From: Paenibacillus lactis
GTDB lineage: Bacteria > Bacillota > Bacilli > Paenibacillales > Paenibacillaceae
Length of the DNA: 64,000 bases
Reading direction: 5' to 3'
NCBI RefSeq assembly: GCF_017873605.1
Contig: NZ_JAGGKI010000014.1
Coordinates: 1-64,000 of the forward strand
The position numbers and the translations under genes were made by a program. Within the stretch, counting starts at the first letter, position 1. Each line of letters begins with the position of its first letter. Below are positions 1 to 10,848 of the stretch, piece by piece. The notes beneath the pieces are model-generated. The model had not been told where the DNA came from. It did not search any database and was given only the letters and a program-made list of their open reading frames with translations.

Positions 1-19
1 CAATTTTATTGTCAGGCTA

Positions 20-100
20 GCGTCTTTAGGCGCAGTTTGGCAACAAGGGGTTATACCCCAAGAGCAAACCACCCGTTTGACGGGTGGTTCTGATTTTCTC
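20..100 (+). mobile_element. Possible right end / guide-RNA 3' end of an IS200/IS605 element
   Basis: Three hairpins follow one another: GCGTC/GGCGC (20-33), GGGG/CCCC around TTATA (47-59), and a 10-bp stem of ACCACCCG type (67-89). IS200/IS605 elements carry no inverted terminal repeats. They end in subterminal hairpins, and the 3' end of TnpB guide RNA often looks like such a stack. No tnpA or tnpB lies inside the window, so the element body would have to be upstream of base 1. The last hairpin is followed by a weak T-rich stretch, so it could simply be a terminator. Confidence 0.35.
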
Positions 101-209
101 GTATTTCATGTCGAATAAAGCAGATACACCCATTATTTAGTGTTATTATAGAACTAATTGGCAATCGCTGTAGGTCTACAGGACTGAGAAACAAGAATTA
201 TAGGAGGAT

Positions 210-3200
210 ATGGAAGTGGAGAGCAGAATATCATGCGAATGGTTGTATAGCGAAACCGTGAACTACGCTATGCAGCAGAACCATGTTCCTGTTATGAAGA
301 GCATCATTTTAACGAATACAACGGGTGAAGATATCAAGGGAATCACGGTGAAGCTAGAATCCGAGCCGCAATTTGCATATGAATGGAAGAAGGATTTTGA
401 CATGCTTCCAGCAGGGCAATCCTTGGACATGGGGACGATTGATTTACATATGTCGACCTCATTTTTGGGGGATTTGTCGGAACGTATAACAGGTACATTG
501 ACATTGACGGTATGGCAGAATGACACCGAATTGTTCAAGCAGCGCGGCTCGATTTCCGTCCTTGCCTTTGATGAATGGAGTGGACTCGCCGTATTGCCTG
601 AGATGACCGCGGCATTTGTCACACCGAATCATCATCAAGTGGCCGAGATCGTACGGGAGGCGGGCACCATTCTGGAGCAATGGTCGGGAAGCCCTTCGTT
701 TACAGCTTATCAGAGTAAGGATCCCAACCGGGTACGTATGCAGGCCGCTGCAATCTACTCGGCTTTGCAGAATCGCAAGATTTCCTACTGCGTAGCTCCT
801 CCTAGTTTTGAGTTGATCGGTCAGCGTATTCGTCTTCCTGAGACCATCTTCACGCATGGCCTGGGAAATTGTCTGGATCTTTCCATGCTATATGCTGCTT
901 GTATGGAGGCGGTGGGTCTACATCCCCTGATCATTTTCACGAAAGGGCATGCGTTTGCCGGAGTCTGGCTTGTAGAGGAGACGTTCTCGGAGACGGTTCA
1001 AGATGATATATCGTTATTAACGAAAAGGCTCGCAGCGGGAATAAATGAAATCTGCGTGGTGGAGTCTACGGCTATGGTCAAAGGGGATCATATTCCATTT
1101 GATCAAGCGGCTATGCTAGCCGAGGAGCATCTAAGAGATCCCGATTCATTCGATGGCTTGGTCGATATTCGAAGAGCACGCGCAGCAGCCATACGACCGT
1201 TACCACTGCGTACGAAGGCGACAAATGGATGGGTCATTGAGGAGACTCGTGAGACGAAGATCCATGAAAGTGCTGCTCCGGAACTTCTGGAAGTGCTGGA
1301 AAAACCATTGGAAGTTGAATCGTTGCAGCCTACAACGCGGCAAAAGCAATGGGAGCGTAAGCTGCTAGATTTGACGCTTCGTAATTCACTGCTCAATTTT
1401 CGCTTAACCAAGTCGAGCATTCCGGTCATTTCTGCTCAGTTGGGAGATTTAGAAGATGCGCTGGCTGACGGCGATGAATTTCAACTGTTGGCTAGGCCCA
1501 GTGACTGGGAGGATAACGGGCGAAACGCCAGCTTGTATCAAAGTGTGAATGCCAATCACCCACTCGTTAAATTGCTGCAGGAAGAATTCGTCCGGAGACG
1601 ATTGAGAGCCGATTTGAATGCTCAAGACCTAGAGAAAAGAATTGTACATATTTATCGGTCTGCCCGAACTTCATTGGAGGAGAATGGGGCTAACACGCTT
1701 TTTCTTGCTTTGGGTCTCTTGAAATGGTATGAATCACCGGTTAGCGAACTTCCTCGATATGCGCCGATTGTGCTGATTCCTGTAGATATTTTACGAAAAT
1801 CTTCACGACAAGGATATGTCATTCGGGCGAGGGATGAAGAACCGCAGATTAATATTACACTGCTGGAGATGCTAAGGCAGGATTTCGGTATCGGCATTGA
1901 TGGCCTGGATCCGCTTCCGAGGGATGAGAAAGGCATTGCCTTGAAACAGATCTTTAACGTTATTCGACATGCATTAATTCAAGTATCCCGCTTTGACATC
2001 GAGGAAACGGCTAATCTCGGATTGTTTTCTTTCGGGCAATTTGTAATGTGGAATGACATTCGCACGAGAGCTGATCAATTGGCAGAAAATCAAGTGGTGG
2101 CAAGTCTTATTCAGGGGCAATTACAGCTACGGGAATCTGTGGAAGTGAAGCCCGAGCTGCTCGATGAAGAGCATCCTGCTCATTCGTTGATTCCGGTTAG
2201 TGCGGATTCTTCACAATTATCTGCCATTCGCGCGGCGCTTAAGGGGCAAAGCTTTGTGCTGCATGGCCCTCCAGGAACCGGGAAGTCCCAGACCATTACG
2301 AATATGATTGCTAGTGCTCTGGCCAATGGGAAAAAGGTGCTGTTCGTAGCGGAGAAGATGGCAGCACTGTCTGTTGTTCAGCGAAGATTAGAACAAATCG
2401 GTTTGGGCCCTTTTTGCCTGGAACTTCACTCCAACAAAAGCACAAAGCGAGCAGTCCTTGACCAATTAAGCAATGCGATTGATGTGCAGCGGATACAGTC
2501 TGGCGAGTCGTGGAAAAGACAAGCAGATCGCTTGTTCCAGTTGAGAGAGACGTTAAACGGTTATGTAAAAGCCCTTCATCGAAAACAAGCTTTTGGCTTA
2601 TCTTTATTTGAAGCGATATCGGAGTATGAGAGGGCGGGTGAAGCACTGGATGTCGTTACGTTCAATGACGCAGCGATTGAAGGACTGAACCCGGATACCT
2701 TGGTTGCATGGAATGACACGGTTGCTCAATTCATCGCAGCCGGGGCTGCCCTTGGCAATCCGGGCACGCACCCTTGGGCGGACTCTAAGGTTACATCCTA
2801 TACACAGGAGCTGAAGGCAAACGCAGAAGTATTAATAAAGAGCTACATCGTAGAGCTTGAGGGACGACAGAAAGCGATGAATGAAGCGCTGAAGCATTTC
2901 AAGCTTGGAGCTCTTTCGATGACTCAAGACAAAATCTCCATATTTGCACAGTTGTGTGAGCTGGCTAGCCGTGTACCGGATATTAAACCTGCCCTCATGC
3001 AAGAGATCAATGTCGAAGAATCGGTCGAAAGGCTAAAGGCCGCAGCACTTCAGGGCAAACGCCGAGACGAGATTAGAGGTAGGGTTTCCAAATTATTCAC
3101 TTCAGAGGCTCATCGTTTAGATGCCCAAATGATGTTATCTACTTGGGATAGTTTGGAGCTAAAATGGTTCCTTCCGAAATGGGCTGGGCAGAATCGCATT

Positions 3201-6086
3201 GTAAATATGCTGAAGAAAATGACGATTTCCGGTCAAGGGATAGTCAAGGAGGATGTCAGATCTCACTTGCTGGATATCATTTCCCTGCAGGAAGAGGAAC
3301 AGAAGTTAAGTCGAGCAAGAGACGAATCCGCTCCATTCCTTGGTTCCTCGCTGATCTGGGATGACGAAGGCAAGTGGGACGACATCATGGAGACTTGCGA
3401 GTGGCTGAATCGATTGCATGCAGCGTTAACGGCTTGGTATGAAAATACTACCGATGCCCATCACGCAAGAACACAGATTGCGGAATTTATGGTTGAGCTT
3501 CGTGGGAATGCTGCGCTGAATCAATCGATACAGTCTGTGCTCCGTAGTCATGAACAAGTGAAGCATCAGGAAAAGGAGCTCCGCGATCTATTGCAGATTG
3601 ACTTTGAGCGCATGGCGCATCAGTCTCAGAATTTGGACTGGCACGATGATCTCCTGGAAAAAGCAAATGGATGGATATCTCATCTAGATGTATTGAGAGA
3701 TTGGTGTACGTGGCGAAGAGTGCGATCGCAGGCGGAGGAGCAAGGACTTCTCCCTCTTGTCATTCCATACGAAGAAGGGCGTCTATCTAATGACCAGTTG
3801 AAGGACGCTTTTGAACGTGGACTCTATAAAAAAATAGCGAATTACATCATTGCGCGTGATGAGCAATTCGTGTCATTCTCCGGCAATGTATTTGAAGAGA
3901 CACTACTTCGCTTCAAAGAAGCCGACGAGGAATATACGAGACTAACCCAACAAGAAATTGTGGCCAGGCTTTCTTCGAGAGTGCCTCAAATGACGCAGGA
4001 AGCATCGCAAAGCTCGGAAGCCGGCATTCTTCAGCGGGCGATTCGCAGCGGCGGGAGAAATATGTCGATTCGTAAGCTGTTTGAACAGATTCCGAATTTG
4101 CTGCCGCGATTAGTGCCCTGTATGTTGATGAGTCCGATTTCTGTAGCACAGTATCTCGATCCTGAACGATCCCCATTCGATATGGTAATATTTGACGAAG
4201 CCTCTCAGGTGCCAACGGCACAAGCGGTTGGGGCATTGGCACGGGGACAACAGTCTGTTATCGTAGGTGATCCGAAACAGCTGCCACCAACGAGCTTTTT
4301 TTCGAAGAGCCGTCAGGAAACGGAGGAAGAGGAACCAGCGCTGCAAGACATGGAGAGCATATTGGATGATTGTTTGGCGCTTGGAATGCCGGAGCGACAT
4401 CTGACCTGGCATTATCGTAGTCGGCATGAAAGCCTGATCGCGTTCAGTAACGCTCATTACTATGAAAATAAGTTAATGACCTTCCCATCTCCGGATGAAC
4501 CCGTTTCAAGTGTGAAATGGTGCCCTGTCTAAGGATATTATGACCGGGGACGTACGAAACAGAATCGAGCCGAAGGTGAGGCTGTCGTTGCTGAGATTAT
4601 CCGCCGCATTAAGGATCCGGTCTTGCGCCAACAGAGCTTGGGGGTCGTTACGTTTAGCTCCATTCAGCAAACCTTGATTGAGGATATGCTTGAAGAAGTA
4701 CTGAAGCAAGAACCGGAAGTGGAAATGCTCATGATGCAAATGCCGGAACCACTATTCATCAAAAACCTTGAGAATGTTCAAGGGGATGAACGGGACGTTA
4801 TTTTGTTCTCAGTAGGATATGGGCCTGATGCAAACGGTAAGGTAAGCCTGAATTTTGGCCCATTAAACCGGCAGGGAGGTTGGAGACGGTTAAATGTTGC
4901 CGTATCAAGAGCTAGGTACGAAATGCTGGTATTCTCAACACTGCACGCCCATCACCTGAATGCAAGCAGGATCAGCAGCGAAGGTGTACTAGGCTTAAAA
5001 GCGTTCCTTGAGTATGCGGAAAAAGGAAAACGGATCCTGCCTGCAAGCGAGGCGTCGTCTCAAGCGCTTCAGGTTTCGCATGTTCACCGAAGTCTGGCCG
5101 CTGAATTGAAAAAGCGCGGATACCAAGCAGATCTATATGTCGGGGCATCGGGATATCGCATTGATTTAGCGGTATTGGACCCTGAGTCCGATCATTATGC
5201 ATTAGGGATTCTCCTTGACGGACCGATGTATCAAAATGCAGAATCTGCACGGGATCGAAATATTTTGCGGGAAGAAGTGCTTAAGCAGCTTGGCTGGAAT
5301 TTGTTGAGGGTGTGGAGTCCGGATTGGTGGGATAATAGAGAAGGCGTAATGGACCGTGTTGTGGAAGCTGTTAAGCGAGGAAGAGAGGCCAAGAAGCTAC
5401 GGGTTCAGGCCCAAGCTGAAGCAGCAGTGACTCATGAACAAGTGACTTTTGATCGTTCACAGAATCCTCCGGTAAGCATGGATAAGGATCATCATGTTCA
5501 ACCTGCACAGCCTCAGAAACCGAAAGAGATGCAGCCTTACCATGTCTGCGTTCTGGATGCTGTTTCTTTAGGGTCGGATTGGTTCCATTCCCCAGAATCG
5601 ACGGAGCTCCTTTTGGGTCAAATCCGAAAGGTCATTCAAGAAGAGGGACCTATTAGCCGGAGTTTACTTACAAAACGCATTTTACAGGCATGGGGCATTA
5701 CCAGACTGGGGGCACGATTGGATCAGAGGTTTACAGAGTTGTTGATGAAGATACAACCTGCACATACGGAAGTGAACGGAATGACCTTCTTCTGGCCAGA
5801 AGGAATAAAACCATCCGAGTATGGCATTTACAGAGTAGCCACAGATGACGCTCAGCGGCGAATGGCCGAGGATTTACCGTCGGAAGAAGTAGCGGTTGCC
5901 GTGAAATCCATTCTGTCTTCTCAAATTAGTCTTCCTTATGATGAGCTAACGAAACAAGTGGTTAAGGCGCTCGGATACGCTAGATCTGGCAGTGCTCTGG
6001 AGAAGTCGATTAAATCGGGGATTCAAAGAGCTATTGAGCTTGGCTTCGCTTATGAAGATGAGAACCAGCGGGTGGTTGTGAAGTAA
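210..6086 (+). pseudogene. COG1112-type SF1 helicase with DUF4011/DUF3320 regions and Vsr-like nuclease, interrupted by in-frame TAA
   Basis: A protein of about 1,958 codons is read in one frame except for a single TAA at 4530-4532. A transglutaminase-like segment has Cys221 and His247 (GNCLD, GHAF). A DUF4011-like middle follows. The SF1 helicase core has Walker A GPPGTGKS (Lys692), Walker B DEASQ (Asp1329), then GDPKQLPP and HYRSRHE. After the stop the same frame continues with helicase motifs V/VI (QGDERD, VAVSRAR), an MTES_1575/Vsr-like endonuclease domain (LGW, RVWSPDWW) and a DUF3320-like C-terminus. The AGGAGG at 202-207 is too close to ATG 210; GTG 216 is the better-spaced start. Single-protein helicase-nucleases of this sort occur in phage-defence islands, and the nuclease and toxin neighbours fit. 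As sequenced, the nuclease half (open from 4533; next possible start TTG 4623) is separated from the ATPase. It could be a pseudogene, a sequencing error or a readthrough product. Confidence 0.85.
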
Positions 6087-6125
6087 TTAAACCAAGTTAT
6101 TCTCTATGTTACCATAAGGCTAATC

Positions 6126-6155
6126 AAAGGCTGCTCAATGAGCAGTCTTTTTTTT
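6126..6155 (+). terminator. Intrinsic terminator after the helicase gene
   Basis: A CTGCTC/GAGCAG stem with a three-base loop is extended by flanking A/T pairs and followed by a run of eight Ts. Confidence 0.85.
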
Positions 6156-6255
6156 ATGCCGATTTTGGGTTCCGAACTTACGTTTGCTGGCATTCCCATG
6201 TCACCACTATTCTTTAAACTATGGATAAATGAGGAATTAGTGATGGAGGAATCCC

Positions 6256-6435
6256 ATGAAACCAAGAAACCGTGCAATGCATTTGGAGATTAAACTAGTC
6301 ATTGAGAAGTTAGGTTTAACGAGTGATAAAATAACAGAGTTTTATGATGAAATGAAGGAGAAGTATAGGGAAGAGGAGCAAAAATCTGATGAAAGCTGCG
6401 ATCCCGATCCACATAAAGACGGATTAAACCAATAA
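6256..6435 (+). CDS. Small hypothetical protein, 59 aa
   Basis: ATG at 6256 follows GGAGG (6245-6249) at good spacing. The product is a charged, probably helical peptide with an acidic C-terminal half rich in Glu, Lys and Asp. It has no membrane segment and no motif I recognise. It sits between the helicase terminator and the NERD gene, on the same strand. The 250 bases after it (6436-6684) hold no start with a ribosome-binding site. About 6523-6612 reads open in one frame with protein-like composition and may be a decayed gene end. Confidence 0.55.
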   Translation: MKPRNRAMHLEIKLVIEKLGLTSDKITEFYDEMKEKYREEEQKSDESCDPDPHKDGLNQ

Positions 6436-6684
6436 CGATTTGGTTGTCATTTGGATTAGTAGTAGGCCATTAGTAATGGTGTTGAAGTTAGAGAATAATC
6501 TGCAATGGTTCTATAGAAGGGTTTCACCGATTTCTGGCGAATGGATGTATATGTTGACGAGGATCGTCGGATTGATGTTGTGAAAACGATTAAGAGGAGC
6601 TGGATATTTTAAAGAATCGTCCAGGCTAGTGCGAATCGCTTGAAGGCATTTAATCCCCACATCATATAAGAACGGAGTTCCAAT

Positions 6685-7389
6685 ATGCTAAAGAAATTAA
6701 TGTCGATATTCAAATCAGATACTTCGGATAAGAAGCCTACCCAACCTAGTACTAAAACATCTAGCCGCAAACCTAAGCCTAAAGTTCAGCCAACTCGAAT
6801 CGGAGAGCTGGGAGAGCATAAGATTAACATTCAGCTAGATCAGCTCCCTAAAGGGTGTAAATATGTAAGTGATTTAATGGTGGCTAATTCGGAATCCCGT
6901 ACAGGATATTCGCAGATCGATCACGTGGTCATTACCCCTCAAGGAATATTTGTAATCGAGACCAAGAACTACAACGGGGAGATAAAGGGTACTAGAGACA
7001 ATAAGTCATGGTCGGTAAGCAACCGATTTAAAATGTACAACCCGTTTATGCAGAATTACGGTCATATTCAAGCGATCAAAAGCTTGCTCCCCGACTATCA
7101 AGAGAGTCGATATATATCACTCGTCTCCTTCACGATGCGTTGCCGATTTAGCGTGGACCCTGAATTGAGAAAAATTCAATCGGATGAGCTGATCGTGTAC
7201 GATGTTGAACTATCCGAATATATTCAGCGTAAAATGAACCGGATTCAAGCCGAGAAGACGGGACCTGTTCTAACAGAGTCGGATATTCAGAAGATCTATC
7301 AATCTTTGAAAGAAGCCAATATCACTGATCCGAAGATTCGGGCTGAGCATGTGGATAAGGCGGGGAGTGCCGAGAGGGCGAAAAGATAG
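6685..7389 (+). CDS. NERD domain-containing protein
   Basis: This 234-aa protein has a basic, Lys/Pro/Thr-rich N-terminus (1-45) and then a NERD (nuclease-related) domain. The domain begins with GELGE and includes IDHVVI with Asp79 and VIETKNYNG with Glu92 and Lys94, the restriction-endonuclease-like D...ExK core. No membrane segment is visible. The last 60 residues are charged and unassigned. NERD proteins are thought to act in DNA processing, and some belong to anti-phage systems. Here it lies between a helicase-nuclease and a DUF91 nuclease, which supports a defence or repair role, although no partner is established. A terminator follows directly. Confidence 0.85.
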   Translation: MLKKLMSIFKSDTSDKKPTQPSTKTSSRKPKPKVQPTRIGELGEHKINIQLDQLPKGCKYVSDLMVANSESRTGYSQIDHVVITPQGIFVIETKNYNGEIKGTRDNKSWSVSNRFKMYNPFMQNYGHIQAIKSLLPDYQESRYISLVSFTMRCRFSVDPELRKIQSDELIVYDVELSEYIQRKMNRIQAEKTGPVLTESDIQKIYQSLKEANITDPKIRAEHVDKAGSAERAKR

Positions 7390-7398
7390 TAATAAACC

Positions 7399-7441
7399 GA
7401 TTGCCGCTGTACCACTTAAGTAAGTGGAGAGCGGCAATTTT
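7399..7441. terminator. Bidirectional hairpin terminator between convergent genes
   Basis: TTGCCGCT pairs with AGCGGCAA, with an inner CCACTT/AAGTGG stem. It ends in TTTT on the plus strand. It sits between the NERD gene (plus) and the lipoprotein gene (minus). Confidence 0.75.
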
Positions 7442-7477
7442 GATGAGGGAGGTTAAACTTATAAATAGACAATGAAC

Positions 7478-8263
7478 TTAGTAAACGGGTTGCATGAACA
7501 CCTTATCCACATATTTATAATAATCGATTAATCCTTGAGAACCATAAGGGGCAATGATTTCATCACCATCAAGCACTATGTACGATTGACCAGTAATTGA
7601 TAATTCCTGCTTGATTGGATTGATTTTCTGCAAGTCCCCGACGGTTGTAAAGGAATAAACCCAAAGGCTTAAGTCAATTATTGAGTCGCCAGCTGTGACG
7701 ATTAATTCGCTAATGCCATCTTGATCAAAATCATGGAGAGCGGCTTGAATTTTATAACCCTCCTGTAATTCCCCGTATTCGTCGAATACTCCCGTATCAC
7801 CAGACAAGTCAAGTTGCCAACCCACAGAAGTAGAAGGGAAGATCATCACAGCCTTAGTCCCGTTAGGGTGATCTAGTCCTAAAACTAATTCAGCCTCCGT
7901 TGTACCGAATTGCATAGGTAAAGTTACATCAGGCGCACCAGGTTTCCACTCAACTTGAGATAAATTCTTTCCTTCAGGAGAACGAATTAAGGAGTCGGAC
8001 GTCGGAATATCTAGGGCCGCCTGATCTGGCTGTGTCTCAACATTATTCGGTGTAGCTTCTTGCTGACTATTGTGTGAATCCGCTGTTGTTTCCTCGTTGT
8101 TAGGTGGGATGTTTACGTCATCTTCCTTGTTCTCCTGTCCCTGAGGATGTCCTTCGTTGCTCTGTAATGCTTGGGATGTATTTAATTGGTCAATTTTTTT
8201 CTCGCAGGCAGACGTCACTGCAAGGATAAAAATAAATGCGATTAGTATTGCTAGTTTTTTCAT
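7478..8263 (-). CDS. Lipoprotein of unknown function with VCBS-like C-terminal region
   Basis: The start is placed at ATG 8263, where a lipoprotein signal begins: MKK, a hydrophobic stretch, then VTSAC (lipobox Cys near residue 20). An AAAGGA lies upstream. A longer open frame to 8407 lacks this logic. The mature protein (261 aa in all) has a Gln/Asn/Glu/Pro-rich linker up to about residue 100. A globular domain follows that contains DFDQDGISELIV, a calcium-binding-like FG-GAP/VCBS repeat motif. It is presumably anchored on the outer face of the membrane. It has no operon partner on its strand; the next gene is divergent, about 175 bp away. Confidence 0.75.
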   Translation of the reverse strand: MKKLAILIAFIFILAVTSACEKKIDQLNTSQALQSNEGHPQGQENKEDDVNIPPNNEETTADSHNSQQEATPNNVETQPDQAALDIPTSDSLIRSPEGKNLSQVEWKPGAPDVTLPMQFGTTEAELVLGLDHPNGTKAVMIFPSTSVGWQLDLSGDTGVFDEYGELQEGYKIQAALHDFDQDGISELIVTAGDSIIDLSLWVYSFTTVGDLQKINPIKQELSITGQSYIVLDGDEIIAPYGSQGLIDYYKYVDKVFMQPVY

Positions 8264-8438
8264 TTCTTGATTTTGTCCTTTCTGATAACATGTAGGTATT
8301 ATTATCCAATAGGGATAGGCAATATTATCTATTATATTTAATCGATAATATTTGGAAAGTATTTTATTAAACTTTTTAACGCCAACGTTCCTAAGAGATG
8401 TAATCATTTAATACTGATAGGAAAAGGAGCCAACTCAT

Positions 8439-9518
8439 ATGCCCATCGAACTAGGAGTGTGGAAAATCAATGAAAAGGTGGAGAAGATCCATTTTTCAAG
8501 TATAGAAACCGAGCGTAAGCTCGAGGATGTCATTGCCGATGATATTAGCATTATTGACCCTTCCTTGATGCTTATCGGCAGGCAGATCAGTACGGCGTTC
8601 GGGAAATTCATTGACATCTTAGCGATGAATGCCGAAGGTAATTTGGTTGTGATTGAGCTTAAGCGTAACAAGACGCCTCGTGAAGTTGTTGCGCAAACGC
8701 TGGATTATGCCTCCTGGGTTCAACAGCTAGATTACACGGATATCATTCGTATTTATAGTGATAAAAATCCAGGAAAGCAGTTGGAGCAAGAGTTTGTAGA
8801 TCATTTCAAGACTGATTTTCCTGATGCCTTAAATGAGTTGCATGAATTAATTATCGTATCAGCTGAGTTGGATCCGTCCACTGAACGGATTATTAATTAT
8901 TTGACGACCTTCGGTGTACCTGTGAATGCTCTCTTCTTCCATTATTTCAAAGATGGAGATAACGAGTATTTAGCTAGGAACTGGCTCATTGATCCCAACC
9001 AAGTAGAAGCGAAAGCTTCCAGTGTGACGTCCAAAAAGACAGGAAAGGCTCCTTGGAACGGAAAAGACTATTACGTTTCATTGGGAGACGGAATTCATCG
9101 AAACTGGGAGGACTGCAGACGATACGGCTTCATTTCGGCTGGGCAAGGAAGGTGGTACAGCAATACGCTGAATCTACTTAAGCCTGGTGCCCGGATCTTT
9201 GCGTGTATTCCTAAGGTCGGGTATGTCGGTGTAGGTATTGTTGCCGATGAAGTGGTGCCTATTAAGGATTTTCAAGTGTTGGTAGAAGGGGAGAATAAAC
9301 CACTGCTCGAGGCCGACTTACAGGTCAGCATGGATAAGGATGTCGATGATCCTGATCTCTGCGAGTATGTGGTGCGCGTGGATTGGATTAAGACGCTTCC
9401 GAAGCATGAAGCTATCTGGGAAAAGGGGATGTTCGCGAACCAAAATTCCGCATGTAAATTGAGAAACCAGTTCACGATCGAGCGGTTGATAGAGCATTTT
9501 CAGTTAGACGAGGAATAA
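8439..9518 (+). CDS. DUF91 / NucS-like endonuclease domain protein
   Basis: The ATG follows AAAAGGAGC. The N-terminal half of this 359-aa protein carries a PD-(D/E)xK nuclease core: FIDIL (Asp59) and VIELKRNK (Glu73, Lys75), typical of the DUF91/NucS group acting on DNA. Residues from about 190 to the end (WNGKDYYVSLGDG, YGFISAGQGRWY) form a separate domain that I know only as the C-terminal partner in such proteins, possibly a nucleic-acid-binding module. A UDG-like gene follows after 31 bp, so the two are probably co-transcribed. The role is inferred to be DNA repair or restriction of foreign DNA. Confidence 0.8.
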   Translation: MPIELGVWKINEKVEKIHFSSIETERKLEDVIADDISIIDPSLMLIGRQISTAFGKFIDILAMNAEGNLVVIELKRNKTPREVVAQTLDYASWVQQLDYTDIIRIYSDKNPGKQLEQEFVDHFKTDFPDALNELHELIIVSAELDPSTERIINYLTTFGVPVNALFFHYFKDGDNEYLARNWLIDPNQVEAKASSVTSKKTGKAPWNGKDYYVSLGDGIHRNWEDCRRYGFISAGQGRWYSNTLNLLKPGARIFACIPKVGYVGVGIVADEVVPIKDFQVLVEGENKPLLEADLQVSMDKDVDDPDLCEYVVRVDWIKTLPKHEAIWEKGMFANQNSACKLRNQFTIERLIEHFQLDEE

Positions 9519-9549
9519 TACTCTGCCACTTATATACGGGGGTTAAACA

Positions 9550-10233
9550 ATGAACATAAACAACCAACTTGATGAACTATTTGGGCAATGGAGAATGCAC
9601 GAAGCGTCCACCAATGGAATTTTCATTCCGGATGGGTATGTGGACGAGGAAGCATGGTCAGGAGCAACGCTTAAATTGATGATACTTCTGAAAGAGGTTA
9701 ATTCTTCGGACGCCGGGTGGGACCTGCAACAGTTTGTAAGAGAGAAGGGATATCTTAAAGAAAGTAGCACCTGGCCAGTACTCCTGCGTTGGACGTATGG
9801 AATCCTGAATGGATTCCCAGAATATAGCGAAGTTGAGCAGCGTTATCTAGACGTCAAGGAAGAAGCGGACGAGTTCCTTCGGAAAGTCTATTTTGCAAAT
9901 GTGAAGAAGATTGCAGGCGGCGCCAAGGCCAATCATACAGATGTTGAGCGCCATATACAGGAGACTGGCGAGTTTCTTCTTCAACAAATCAGGGTCGTCA
10001 ATCCCGACCTTGTTCTATGCTGCGGCGATGTTATATTCCAAGGTGTCCATGAGCTATTGAAAAGGTCGGGCCCCCATAGATTTGAGCTTAAGCAGACTTC
10101 CGGCGGCCTGGAGTACATCATGTGGGATGACATCCAAACGGTCTTTATTCGTTATCATCACCCTAACGCTTATTATCCAAGAGCGATGTCTTATACATAT
10201 CTGATGAAGGAGATTCAGAAGATACTTTCTTAA
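9550..10233 (+). CDS. Uracil-DNA-glycosylase-fold protein
   Basis: This 227-aa protein shows the pattern of UDG-superfamily relatives: an early LKEVN loop (about residue 50), a central NPDLVLCCGD strand-turn (about 155-165) and a late HHPNAYYP motif matching the family's terminal H-P-(S/N) loop. Substrate and catalysis are not shown. Many such relatives in accessory regions are annotated only as hypothetical. It lies 31 bp downstream of the DUF91 nuclease on the same strand, so a glycosylase plus nuclease pair acting on modified DNA is an attractive inference. The start ATG follows GGGGG at 9538-9542. Confidence 0.6.
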   Translation: MNINNQLDELFGQWRMHEASTNGIFIPDGYVDEEAWSGATLKLMILLKEVNSSDAGWDLQQFVREKGYLKESSTWPVLLRWTYGILNGFPEYSEVEQRYLDVKEEADEFLRKVYFANVKKIAGGAKANHTDVERHIQETGEFLLQQIRVVNPDLVLCCGDVIFQGVHELLKRSGPHRFELKQTSGGLEYIMWDDIQTVFIRYHHPNAYYPRAMSYTYLMKEIQKILS

Positions 10234-10265
10234 TCATTAGTTGAAAAAGTTGGAGGGAGAGCCTC

Positions 10266-10517
10266 CTAAGTATCTAGTTTCATCTCCCTCTCATAATCCT
10301 CAATTAGAGCCGAAGGCTTAACATGAAGCGCCCTTGCTAATGCGGTAATCGTTAGCAGAGAGGGCGCTTTTTCGCCGTTCTCCAGCTCACTGATATAAGA
10401 CCGGTCTACACGGGAATAGAGGCTTAGCTCGTCTTGGGTAAGCTTCTTCTCTTTCCGAAGGTTTCGTAGAGCTCTGCCGAAGGCAAGCAATTCTATGGAT
10501 TTCTCACTATTAGCCAC
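10266..10517 (-). CDS. XRE-family HTH transcriptional regulator
   Basis: An 83-aa single-domain Cro/C1-type repressor. The helix-turn-helix covers about residues 12-66 (LRKEKKLTQDEL, then RSYISELENG), the classical XRE pattern. The start is GTG 10517 with AAGGGG nine bases upstream. It converges on the UDG-like gene and diverges from the RnlA-like operon, whose start is 330 bp away. It may control that operon or itself, but I saw no clear operator. Confidence 0.9.
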   Translation of the reverse strand: MANSEKSIELLAFGRALRNLRKEKKLTQDELSLYSRVDRSYISELENGEKAPSLLTITALARALHVKPSALIEDYEREMKLDT

Positions 10518-10848
10518 GTTGGATAACCCCTTATTTGATGGTTAAACTAATCTTATGTGGTTCTATAAAGGAATTTCTGTAGGCTATTGCCTACATAATG
10601 ATTAGAGTGATATAATACATATAATGGAAACGATAATTTGGATTACTAGATTATATTCTTCGTAAATGGGAGTGGTGGGAATATGAAATCAATGGTAACC
10701 AGTCGCTTTCGGTATTATATGTGGGGGGGAATATTTACCAGGCATAAGAAGAGGTGTATAATTGGGATCGAACTAGTTATAGGGAATCGTGTTTAGTAAC
10801 AAATGGAAATGGTTATAATTATACAATCTTATGTAAGGGGTCGTAACT
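10518..10848. other. Intergenic region between XRE gene and RnlA-like operon
   Basis: No gene was found in these 331 bases. A TATAAT at 10814-10819 is correctly placed as a -10 element for the plus-strand operon, but no good -35 is visible. The region is AT-rich, like the operon that follows. Confidence 0.4.
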
